From Buxus sempervirens (taxonomy: Eukaryota; Streptophyta; Magnoliopsida; Buxales; Buxaceae), in contig OX387182.1 in the NCBI GenBank assembly GCA_947561395.2, forward strand, positions 43,393,949 through 43,457,948: a stretch of 64,000 bases of DNA. The letters are read 5' to 3'. This document shows positions 47,101-58,100 of this stretch, in pieces. Every line of letters starts with the position of its first letter. Within the stretch, counting starts at the first letter, position 1. The translations under genes and the position numbers were made by a program. The notes under the pieces are model-generated. The model was not told the origin of the DNA, searched no databases, and saw only the letters and a list, made by a program, of their open reading frames with translations.

Positions 47101-49134
47101 TAAGTATTTCTGGAGGCTTTTGCATTAAATATTTTGATATTAGCATTTGAATGAAAGATTATATTAGAGCCTCCGTGATGGAGTGATCTGGTCCGGAGTG
47201 TTCTGGAGTGACCCGTGATAAACAATACCCATGTTTGATTGTTATCATGTCCTACGTTGGAGTTTCATGCTATTTTATTGGTTAAGTTTAAAATGATGAA
47301 TTTGAGATTGTTACTGGTTTAGCTTGTCCTAGATCCATGTCTAAGCTTAGTAATGAAATGTTATTGCTTCATTGGTGTAATGGCATGGCCTTGAATGTTG
47401 CCACGACTGATGTAGAGCAGTCTGAAACCCTGAGTAGGCCGAGTTGTCAATGCCGAAACCTGGGGAGTAAACCAGCATTGGATGACGAAACCCTGAGTAG
47501 GCCGTCATTTCAGAATTCTGAAACCCTGAGTAGGCCGGAACTATGTACATGGAGGTGTGGATGTCACCTTGGCATGTTGATTAACCAATTTAAGCAATAT
47601 ACATGACATTGACCATATTATGACTGATTGCTATTGCTATTGGACACTTATTTAAAACTTGTTATTGAGATTATGTTGATTTTAGATTTCGATGGTATTC
47701 CCACTAATTACTTGTGATCGTTTATTTATCGTGGCATATTTTTAGAATTGAGATAACTATTTATGCATGCACGTACTACTCGTTGAAATATTTGTATTTC
47801 ACCCGTTTTGTTTTAGGTTTTGTTTTAAGATTCTCGTGGTGAGGTGACTGCTGGAGTAGATTCTACTGACACCTATAGAGAGGACTATTTTTACACTACC
47901 TAGACTAGTAGGTTTATTCTTTGATTGAGATATTGATTTGATATTCTGGGATGTAATAATTGGTATCAGAATTCATTGTTGGTGGCTTTTAATCAAATAA
48001 ATTCCCGCGCTTTCCTAGTAGTTTAATTATCGCACTCTGATTGTAAAAACCCATATGATTAATCCAGCAATCATATGAGTCTTAAGTCCATACCTAACAC
48101 TCCGTGAGACGTGTTAGATCTTATTGAACAACACAGACCCGGGACGTTACAGCAAAATTCCCACAAGTGATATCATATGGTATAGATTAAAACGAGGAAA
48201 TGCTAATTGTGTTTTTTGCAATTCAGGCCTGGAAACTGTGGAGCATATATGGTTAATTTGCCCTTTCTCTAGAGCAGTACGGCTCCATACTATTGGAGGG
48301 TCTACTCAAACACTCGGTTTACAATCTTCTCTATTTGATTAGTTTCGAAATATTATCAAGCTCATCCCAATATCTTGCAATGTTGATATGCAGTCCTTAT
48401 TGTCGAATGTAGCTATCTTTGGATGGGAACTTTGGTACCACCGCAATCGAGTGTTATTTGAAAATGCTATCCCTAATGTTTTCCAGGTAATAATTTCCAG
48501 GTAATAAAACATTTCAGAAGGACCTCCCAAGAGTTGGAGTTCGTTCAGCAGCAGGAACTGAAAGAATTACAGCAAGCCAACTATGTACTTGTTACCTGGA
48601 GATGTCCACCAATGAATTTTATAAAGTTGAATTTCGATGGGGCACTGAAAAGGAGTAAAGGGCAGCAGGTCTCGGAGTTGTTGCAAGGAATAGTAATGGA
48701 GGTTTTTTAGCAGCAGTTGCAGCTTCTTGTTCACCAAAAAATGCCCTATATGCAGAGGCACTAGCAGCACTTCAAGCAGTACAACTCACCACAGCAAGGG
48801 GATTCAATAATATTATTCTAGAAGGGGACTCATTGATAATGATAAACATTCTTAACAAAGTCATTTTAAATCCTCCTTGGTTTATATCTTCAATTGTGGA
48901 TCAGATTCATCAACTATTGAGTCGGCTTGGTATTGTGCAAATATGTCACACTTTTAGGGAAGGGAATAAGATAGCAGATTACTTAGCAAATTTTACTATA
49001 CATAGTTACTCTTGTACATGGTTAATTAAGCCCCCCTCGTCTATTAAATGTACTATTTGATGAAGCAAGGGGGCTGTCTAATGTACGTAAATTACATAAA
49101 TAAAATAAGTTATCTTTCTACATAAAAAAAAAAA
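41123..49134 (+). mobile_element. L1-type LINE, 5'-truncated in ORF1, split by a solo LTR
   Basis: A plant L1-type element. ORF1 is truncated at its start but keeps the zinc knuckle CFFCGLLGHTLNTC (about 41450-41491). ORF2 begins at 42201 (MKLMFWNCRGLGR) with endonuclease motifs (WIIIGDFNAML near 42590, NGSDHCPMLLEL near 42850). Reverse transcriptase is open from 43529 to 45417 (GLRQGVPLSPYLF near 44145). The zf-RVT region resumes after the solo LTR at 48152 (CVFCNSGLETVEHIW), then RNase H (KLNFDGA near 48627, FREGNKIADYLANFT near 48953) and an 11-base A tract at 49124-49134. The frame breaks at a T8 run (43380-43387, TGA follows), at a TAA at 43519, and in the RNase H. The catalytic box reads FANDV instead of FADDV (AAT at 44294), so the RT should be inactive. 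Target duplication AGGGTTTCATAT: 41111-41122 and 49137-49148. Confidence 0.85.
45418..48151 (+). mobile_element. Gypsy-type solo LTR, 2.73 kb, inserted in the LINE
   Basis: A fossil. Begins TGTAAAACCCCGGTTTTAAC and ends ACCCGGGACGTTACA. GCAA lies on both sides (45414-45417 and 48152-48155), and LINE coding sequence (WKSLHG at the left, IPTSDIIWYR at the right) is interrupted exactly here. A related but distinct LTR subfamily: it has GTGAGTAGCA (46013-46022) where its relatives have GTAAGTAGCA, lacks their long purine tract, and has three copies of GAAACCCTGAGTAGGCCG (47424-47441, 47487-47504, 47520-47537). No internal region. It is younger than the LINE. Confidence 0.75.
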
Positions 49135-49148
49135 TTAGGGTTTCATAT

Positions 49149-50053
49149 ATACGTTTAAATGATGTTAAATTTTAAAAACATGGAATTAAAAATTATAAGG
49201 AAGGACGTTTTAGGAACGTAAAAATTGAAAACACTTAAAGTAGTTCGTGCTTTTAATAGTAGTATAGACACAGGTATAACTTAATCAAATTACCTAAATA
49301 CTATAAATTAATAGTAGTATCAATCTTTAAATGATACAGTTTTATAATTATATTTTCGTTGACATGGTTTGATACAATTACATAGTTATATTTTCCTAGA
49401 AATGGTTTTGATACAATTCAGATGGTTATTGTTCCTTTTACTGTAGTTAGTGTTAGTTGTTATTTATCCCTGCTTTTGCCATGCATTGAGACATTAAGAA
49501 CCATAATTTTGTTTTCATTTGGTCAGTCGAAGTTTCTGAAATATTTGTTAACTGAAAAAGTAAATTACTCATTTGCTTTTATAAATTGTATAAATTGTTT
49601 TATAGCATGCATGGATTACTTACTAGACCCTTGTCTCATAATTGTCGTTTCATCGGATTTGTTTTCGAATATAGAAGGTGAGTGAGGACGTAATGGGGAT
49701 AGAAGCTAGGATGTTCATATGTATAGGGATGAGGATTTCTATCACCCAACCTAGTGGTTTTTATGTCACTTTTGGACTTGTAAATTTTATTTTGAAAATA
49801 TGTAGATATAGTATGCAAATAGAGTTACTTAAGGTGTTGTAGTTGAACCTTCTAACATGTTTTTGGATATATGTTGATATGTGATCTGGTTATTTCACTC
49901 CTATAACCATGCTTGCACTTGTGCACTCTAGAAAAATTTTCAATACTGTTATTATTGTTTAGAATAGTTACAGTTTTGTTCTTTGGGCCCATACGTATTG
50001 TCCAAGAGCTGGTCTATATCTTTAATGAACAAACCTGGATCCAAGGCGCTACA
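49149..50053 (+). mobile_element. 3' part of a gypsy-type LTR (right edge of the 24.7-kb block)
   Basis: A fossil. From about 49340 the text parallels the last third of the other gypsy LTRs: GCATGCATGGATTACTTACT, then a CTCATAATTG word in the place of their CTCACCCG, TCGGATTTGTTTTCG, and a closing GGATCCAAGGCGCTACA at 50053. It is followed by the TAAGG duplication and copia sequence. Its first 190 bp (49149-49340) cannot be assigned. Confidence 0.6.
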
Positions 50054-51523
50054 TAAGGATTTGAGAATAATCTAATATGCCCATGTATTTTTATCAGAAT
50101 CTGAGTCTGCTATTATTGCGGTTTATATTAATGATTTAAATCTTGTTGGACCTTATGAAAAGCTCACAAGAACCACTATTGTATTAAGGAATGAATTTGA
50201 GATGAAAGATCTTGGGAAAAAAAAATTTTGACTTGGCTTGCAGCTTAAGAATTTCCCAAATGGAATTCTTGTTTGTCAGTCAATATATATAGAAAAAGTC
50301 ATGAAGCATTTTTATATGGTTGAAGCTTATCCTTTGAACACTCTAATGTTTGTTTGTTTACTTGATGGGAGAAAGTATCTTTTTCATCCTCCAAAAGATG
50401 ACGGAGAAAGTCTTTAGTCCTAAAGTACCATATTTTATTGCTATTGGTGCATTAATTTATTTTGAAAACTATACACAACTTGATATAATTAATTTTTGCA
50501 GTCAACTTATTAGCAAGATACAGTTCTACACCAACGCAAAGAAATTGAAGTGGAGTCAAACATGTACTTCATTACCTTTGTGGTATAATTGATATGGGGA
50601 TTATTTTATATCACTAGAATTAACTTCACAGTTGATTGGATATGCAGATGCAGCTTATTTATCTAATTAACATAAATGCCGATCTCCAATACGATTTTTA
50701 TTACCTTATGGAAAACTAATATTTCCTGGAGATCTGTAAAGCAATCATTATCTACTACTTCGAATCATTCAAAGATTATTCATATTCATAAGGCAGGTCG
50801 AGAATTGTTTGACTAAGATCAGTAATTCATTCAAGAAAAGTATTGTCTTTTCTCAATCAATGATAACCCGACAATTTTATATGAAGACAGTGTTACTTGC
50901 ATCACACAGATCACATGCAGTCATTTGAAAGGAAATAGAATGAAGCATATTTCACTGGAGTTCTTTTTACTACTAAGCTTTTGAGGAAAGGTGATATTGA
51001 TGTCAAACAAATATGGTCAAGTGGAAATCTAGAAGACCATTCACTAAAGTATTGTTTACTGCAACATTTTAGAATATTGTGCAGTATCTTGGAACGGAAA
51101 GAATTAAGGACCTTTCATCATGCTCTTTCCAAGGGGAGTTAATGACTTAAAAATTTATATACTCGATTTCCTTTGCCATTGTTTTTCCTCATTGGGTTTT
51201 TTCCTTGACATTTTTCTTGAGACTTTTTGGTGATCCAAGGAGGAGTGTTATAAATACAACATAAGTGGATGACCATTCATCTTCCCTTCTCTTAAAATTC
51301 CCACCATCATAAATAGGTTAATTATTTAGCTTCCAATCTTTTGGAATTCTTATATTTTAAAATTCCTTGATGAATTTCATATGTCTACATTCATTCATCT
51401 TTTCATATAAACTTATAAAAAGGGGTCTTGAGGATAATGAAATGTATAAAGAAATATAAATAGAGTGAAAAATCATCTATACTGTTATGTAAAGGGAACT
51501 TGCAAGATTCAAGCCTAACATTC

Positions 51524-53517
51524 CATGTACAAAAAACCCCTCAGCATTTTTTAAATTGACATTTATATTGTAGATAAGGAATTTTGTTAATCACGTCCCT
51601 ATCCCAAAGAACCACATTCTCCTAGTTAGTTATAACTATCCATTTTATTTCCTATTAGTTTCAGATAATTATTTTATAGAGATCAATCACCAAGATAATT
51701 ATTTTTAAATTTTAATAAATAGATAATTACTTCTTTGGCCATCTTAATCTTTATATAATAATATTTGGTTTTGTTTATATTTAATATACTTAGTTGCAAA
51801 ATTATTTTAAAATACAATAAAATTATTTTCTAGGTAATTAAAAGAAGAGTAACGTTATGGTTTGTGTGTTCCTCTAGTATAAGATATTAAGTATTATTAA
51901 TTCTTGAAGAACCATTTTCCTACAACTTGTGTTCTATTTTACTTTCTCCTTGTTCCTTTCACAAAAGGTTTCCCTTTTGATAAAGGGGGTCATTATATTA
52001 TTCATGTTGTTCTTCATAAGTCATTGATGGCCTGCCTAAGTCCCAAAGTAGAGATTAGAAAAGGCCTAGCCAGGGCCCAAATACATTTTGATCCGACTGG
52101 TTTACACTGTTTTGAATCTTGACTGGCCCTTTTAGAGCCCTATAAGATTGCTGTTTAATTACTCATTTGCTATTTTCAGCAAATAACCAAAATGAGCCCC
52201 GAGATAAGAAAATATAGACCATTTGGTCTATGGTCATGTGATACTTGTAATTCCCCATCAACTGGCTTGTTATTCCTCATTGACTGACTTGTAAAACCCA
52301 TCAAGAACACAGATGTCATCCAAAAGTTAACTGAACAGTAATTTTCCCTTAGAGCCGATAGGCCCATAGCGCCAACTAGATACCCTTAAGGCTCTGCTTG
52401 CTGAACCGTATTCATATTAGGAGATCGTCCATAAGAGGGACATAAGAAAAGACATTTTGGTGAAACCTGTTAACCTGCAAATAAGGCCAAATGTGTTGCT
52501 CTCATGTTGATATTCGAACCGACACCGCCTATTTTGAATTCTTGCCCCCATCTTCCCACCTTAGCTAATATCTCAGGGTTCAAGGTAGGTTGCACCAAAC
52601 TGCATTACTTAAAGATCCCTGTATTCATAAACCCAAAAGAATGCAACTTCTGAACAGAATTTGCATTAATGATTTGATGATATTTTTTTTCAAATTCAAC
52701 TACAAGGTTAAAAAGAAGCTTAAGTGGTCATCATACTATAGGAAATATTTTTCATTGTTACAAATAAAAGATACTGCAGTCTTCCTCGGCTATTCTTGCG
52801 ATCTGATGCCCTTGCAGCAGCTCAATCAGCCTATAATAAGAGGTTAGTGAACACTGACATGGTTTCCAACAGAAATAAGTCAATCAAAAAGAAAAGAAAA
52901 AAGGCATATATTTATGTAACTTGTTACAACTATCCTCATCTCCTTTTATGATCCTGGCTCCTCTAATGAGTGAAATTAATGTGCCAGTCCAAGAATCAAA
53001 TCTAAACATGAACATTCCTGGCTTTGATAAGCAGGAGATGAGACAAACCCTCTAATGTTTTATTTGAACTATCATTGTCCGATTTGTCTCCTCCGGAATG
53101 AATTGACATTCCACTTTTTGCACAGCTGAAATTCCATTCTCTAAAAGGAAAAAGAAGTAGAAAATATAGGGGTCAGGCACTCCTTGAAACCCAGAGTCCT
53201 ACTTTCTAATTCACTTGGGCATTTGAAAGCACCAAAAGTAAATTAATTACCTAAACCAATAAGATTGGAACATACTGAACTTCTCTGATTGAATAGCCTA
53301 TGGATATCGACTTTTCATGCAAATGAGTTGCAAGGTGAAAAACAATTCTACCCCACTACTTTCCAATCTGAGTATTTGTTTTCCTTTAATTTGATTTTTT
53401 AAACCATCATCCAAGAAGAATACACTTATATATAAGACAAACAAACACTTTGATTCTCCTGTGAATGGCTAGTTTCCATATGAAAGCCAGACTTCAATAA
53501 CAACATAGATACCTTGA
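51524..53517. other. Flank between the copia relic and the ALADIN gene
   Basis: No gene recognised. The right part should contain the 3' untranslated region and polyadenylation signals of the minus-strand ALADIN gene, whose stop codon is at 53518-53520. Open frames of 60-85 codons here have no family resemblance. Confidence 0.4.
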
Positions 53518-55076
53518 TCAAGGAAGTAAATGCGATCGAAATATGAGGGGGTAAGTGCAGCACCAACCACTGCTCCAACACTGCATTAGAATGGAAAGAG
53601 TGAGTCTATAAATGCAAATACAGATCTTGATTTCAGCATAAGTGACACTGAAATGCCAAAAAGTTTAGTAATAGAAGAAAAAGGTTGAAAATATGAAATA
53701 TCAAAATTTTTTCTAGAGATCAAAATAATCAATAACTTTCATTCAATTAGAAAACATGAAAAAAAATGTAAAGCCATGTATCGAATGTGATGGAATACAC
53801 CAGAATAAAGCTTGAAACTCAGAGAAACTTATCAGAAGAAGATAAGATAATAATTTCTATAAATATTGATATAACATGAAAATGTACCAACAAGAAAAAA
53901 AATGGGGCACAAGGATTAACAAGAACTTACCACAGAAAGCAATGGTCCTTGTTTGAACTTATCATGAAAGGAAAATGCTAGTGGCTTGGGTCTCTCTCCA
54001 GGCCCTCTAATAAACCCACTGGAATTGTTTGACAGCAATTTTCGATTAGCTAATGCCTAAAAATATCTACAAATTATTCTGAACAAAAACAGTAACAATT
54101 TTTAGGCAATATAACAGTGGAAATAAAAAAAGTACCATTTGATCAAAAGTCACACACATGCAAGCAGACACACTTGTGCATGCATGAACAGAATAAATAA
54201 TGTGTGTGGATGTGTAAAGAGTGAGAAATAGACATATTCAGTTAAAATGGAAAACTTACATCAATGATGCGCATATGAGTGGAGTCCTTCTAACATCATA
54301 TATTGCAATAAGACCGGTATACATTTCATAACCACCTTTATATGACAAAGCCAATCTCTCTCCGGAAGCATCCCAAGCTATCTTCTCAATGCCCTGACTG
54401 CATAATTAACAAAAAAAAGAATGCAAAGTCAATAGCAGGTTATATCATGCATATTATGTCTATATAGGGGTCATAAACTTACAGATGAAGTATTCTATTT
54501 TGCTTTAAAGGCAAAACTCATTGAATGTCTATACTATATTTATGATGTTTAGCTAATTTTTACCACCATGAACCAATTTAAACATCTCAACTTACAGATG
54601 AAGTATTCTATTTTGCTTTGAAGACAAAACCTATTGAATGTATATACTATATTTATGATGTTTAGCTAACTTTTACCACCATGAACCAATTAAACACCTC
54701 AGCTATTTGGAAAATGCATTTTCCCATAAAAGTAGTAGCATAGTAGCCAGGATTTTCCCACTAGAAATAGGTGAACCCAGATACCAGGTAACATACAAGC
54801 CTACAAATTGAGGACAACGAATAAATTAACGAACCAAAAATATGTTTTCACAAAATTCCTTGCTTAAGGTACAAAAATAGAGTTGTCAAATAAATGCTTC
54901 AAATACCAATATCATAGGATATACTGATGTCCACAGAATATCAAGGGAGATATCAAATTGCCAAAAAAAGCTAAGTGAGGGAAACATAGAGTATATGTGA
55001 AAATTTTAACCGAAAATTGTGGGAATTTTAATTTAGACATATATACCACCAAATAACTCAAAATATCACCCAAACG

Positions 55077-55117
<41 letters not shown>

Positions 55118-58100
55118 ACAGATGAAAGATGCATAGACAAGTTAGGCATATGCTCTGTGCAAGTATCTTTTATTAGAACTTCAAAATAGTAAAATTAGAA
55201 GGTTTCTTGAACAAAAATAAGAATATTCCAAGTTAGAAAACACTAAAAATATAGCAATAAAAATTTAACCACGTATCTAATATCCATGGTATAGATTGGA
55301 GATGTTACTCTATTAAACTTCATCCAGGCAATAACTTACGGATACACTAGGTTAAACCCTGACCAAATCCTGTTTCCACTGATTTATACACCATCTTGAG
55401 TATATATGCGATAGTAACTGCATATTATCCCTCTCATATTTCAGATATTCAATTGACCATCAAGCTATCACGCTTCTATCTCAAGAATTTTAATATCAAA
55501 TATCAGTTTCGCTACAAGAATAGTGATCATCGAGTAAGTGAAGAATAAAGTTTTTTTTAAAATTTTCATATTTTTATTGATTTTCCTCAAGAATATTAAT
55601 TTTTCTCTAGACACAAAATATTATCTAATATTTCCACTTTTAATTAGAAATTTATGGTTTGCATATTTTATAAAAAAATTTTAAGTTTCTTAAATTTTTG
55701 AAGGAAACATTTCAATAAATAATATGAATACTTATATTGGTAAACAAATGACCCGGTATACATGAATACTAAATATATAATTAAATTAGACCACTATGTT
55801 TCTTTTACTTGTAAAAAATACATTTATTTTACAAAAACATTAAAATTATATTTTAGTCAATGCATGTTTATGTATATTGGTTGTAAACCCTAAAATTCCC
55901 ATCTCTTCTAACATTTGAGATTTTAAAATCTTAAGAACAATTAAGTAATTAACTCCTTAATGAAATACATGCCATTTGGTAGAAACATGATTTAATGTGC
56001 AATATCGCCAACTCCACAATTATCTTCACTTACCTTTATACTTTTTAGACCAGAAATGAAATGATCCATAAATCATTATGAAAAATTGTAAGGAATCACA
56101 ATGGAGTCTTTGAATTTGGGCTAGGAGGTGATTTAAACATTTGAAAATCTGAGAAATATTGTGGGTTTCGATGGTTCTTGGTCAAAATCATGGGGATAGA
56201 AAAGATCACTTGATTAGATGACCTTTCAGTCTACTTCTTTTCCAACTTTAGAATACAAAAAAGGGTCAGTGGGGTTTTGGAGAAGATACATAGAAATCTT
56301 TTATGGGATGGAGGTGGGGCTAGAAAAGTCCACTTAGATGGAGTAAGGTGTGCCATAATAAAGATCAAGGGGGACTAGGATTGGGTAACGTCTACCTTAA
56401 GATTTCAGCCCTTTTAGAAAAGTGGTTGTGGAGATTTGTAGAGGACTAAGGGTCTTTGTGGCAATAAATAATAGCGAGCAAGTACAGTGTTCATCATAAT
56501 GGATGAGAGGCTAATCCTAAGGCCAGTACTCAATTGCTCATCTGTCAAAAGCCATCTCAGTGCTTCTTCCTTCTTTCCTTCATCTAGTGAAAACCAAAAT
56601 AAAGTCGGGTTCCTCCTTGCATTTGGCAAGAACCTAGGCGGGGCTTTCTCATGCCTTTCCTAGATTGTTTTAGGTCCGTTAGTTTCGGAACCATTTATCT
56701 CAGATATTCAATCTTGGCATTGTTCAGGCTTGAATTGGCATCTCCTTTTCTGGCATACTCTTTCATCCAGTTGAAATGCAAGAGCTTGCCACTTTGTTTG
56801 AGAAGCTAAAAAATATTTGCCTTGATCCCTCCCAGCTTGAGCTCTGATCTTGGTCCTATCTCCTCATGGCTCCTTGACTTCTGACTCATTGTGTTCTCTC
56901 ATCTTAGTTATTGTCCCTTGAATAAGTCATCTCCTGGGTTCCCCATCCCTCTTTGGAGTGAACCAGCCCCTCCAATAGTCAAAGCTTTCTTGTGGACTGC
57001 TCTTCCTAATGAAATTAATATCCTTGACAATCTCCAGAATCAGAAGAATATTTTAACGATCTCTCCTAATGGGCATGTAATTTAAGAATGGAGAGTCCAT
57101 TGGACTACCTGCTGCTACATTGTAAGTTTGGATGGTCCATGTGGAATTCCCTTTTGGGATTAATTGGAGTAAGTCCGGTTTTTCCTAAGAGCCTAACCAA
57201 CATGTTTCAGCAATGGAATTTTCCGTTCCTCAAGAAAGAAGCACGATCATGTATTCTGCTGCCTTTATCATAACAGTTTGGATTATTTGGAGAGCTTGAA
57301 ATGTTTTCATTTTGAAGCAAAGGTCATCCATAAGCAGAGGATTCTTGAGGATATCCTGTTTCTTGCTTCAACATGAGTGTGCATAAGAAAAGAGTTCAGA
57401 TTGTTCTCAAGTACTGGGATGTTTAGAAATTGGATTGTAATGGCGATGTCTGAATAGTGTTGGTTTTCTGTTTTTCTGTGTAGTTGCTACTATTCTGTTA
57501 TTCCCATAGTTTTTCTATGGTAGGATAGGTACATCCATTTCTCATGGGGGTTTTATTTACTTTCTATGACATCCCAATCCCACATCGAAAACGGATGAAT
57601 TCCCGGTAAGGTACGTATAACAGACAGGGAGAACACTCAACCTAGCGATGCGCCTTTTGGGGAAAAAACCATGCGAGCTTAGGCCCAAAGCGGACAATAC
57701 CTCGCTGAGTTGGGTCGTTAGACTTTCCTTCCTTTATTTTTAATATAGTTCCTAAGATTATCCATCGAAAAAAAAAATCATGATACAAGAATATATCACA
57801 ATGTTTCAGGATAATCTACACAGTTCAAATCAAAAAATAAAGTTTAAAAGCATGATCAGAGCTCCATATCAAGCCTTACCTACTTCGCAATTATAAAATC
57901 ATTAACTCTTCAAGATACTATGCTTCATGCAAATGTATATTGCTGTTAATTTAATTCTTGTACAGATGTTGATTTTTTCCATGATTATCAGTGTAATGAC
58001 GGAATTGAATAAAAGGAAAAGAACTGTACAATCAGATGAAATTATGTAGCTAGAAGGCACAGTTTAGAAGAAAACAACAATTCAAAACAACTTGGAAGTA

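Larger units (their letters stand above)
25312..50053 (+). mobile_element. 24.7-kb insertion block with gypsy-like LTR edges, target duplication TAAGG
   Basis: The left edge begins TGTGAAACTCCGAAATTA and the right edge ends GGATCCAAGGCGCTACA, both in the style of the gypsy LTRs in this window. TAAGG occurs at 25307-25311 and 50054-50058. The copia reverse-transcriptase region is interrupted exactly between these points. LTR-like sequence can be followed from 25312 to about 30500 (minus later insertions) and again from about 49340 to 50053. The interior also holds a PPR pseudogene, an rsmG fragment, another gypsy LTR, LINE sequence and small DNA elements. Whether the edges are one LTR split in two, or the outer parts of a pair, cannot be settled by eye. 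Confidence 0.6.
20440..51523 (+). mobile_element. Copia-type LTR retrotransposon relic, split by two later insertions
   Basis: A fossil, broken many times. Left part, 20440-21097 then 24264-25311: pre-integrase and integrase region (HPSSIKMRRIIENS near 20730, RYLEPFTRDV near 21075) running into the start of reverse transcriptase (YNRFSEHLL near 25278). Right part, 50054-51245: reverse transcriptase (AVYINDLNLVGP near 50120, EFEMKDLGK near 50193), an RNase H-like stretch, and a polypurine run CCAAGGAGGAG immediately before the putative 3' LTR (TGTTATAAAT, from 51246 to about 51523). The integrase stretch is interrupted at 21098 and the RT stretch at 25312, each with matching 5-bp duplications on the far side, so both inserts are younger. 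No 5' LTR was identified. Confidence 0.8.
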
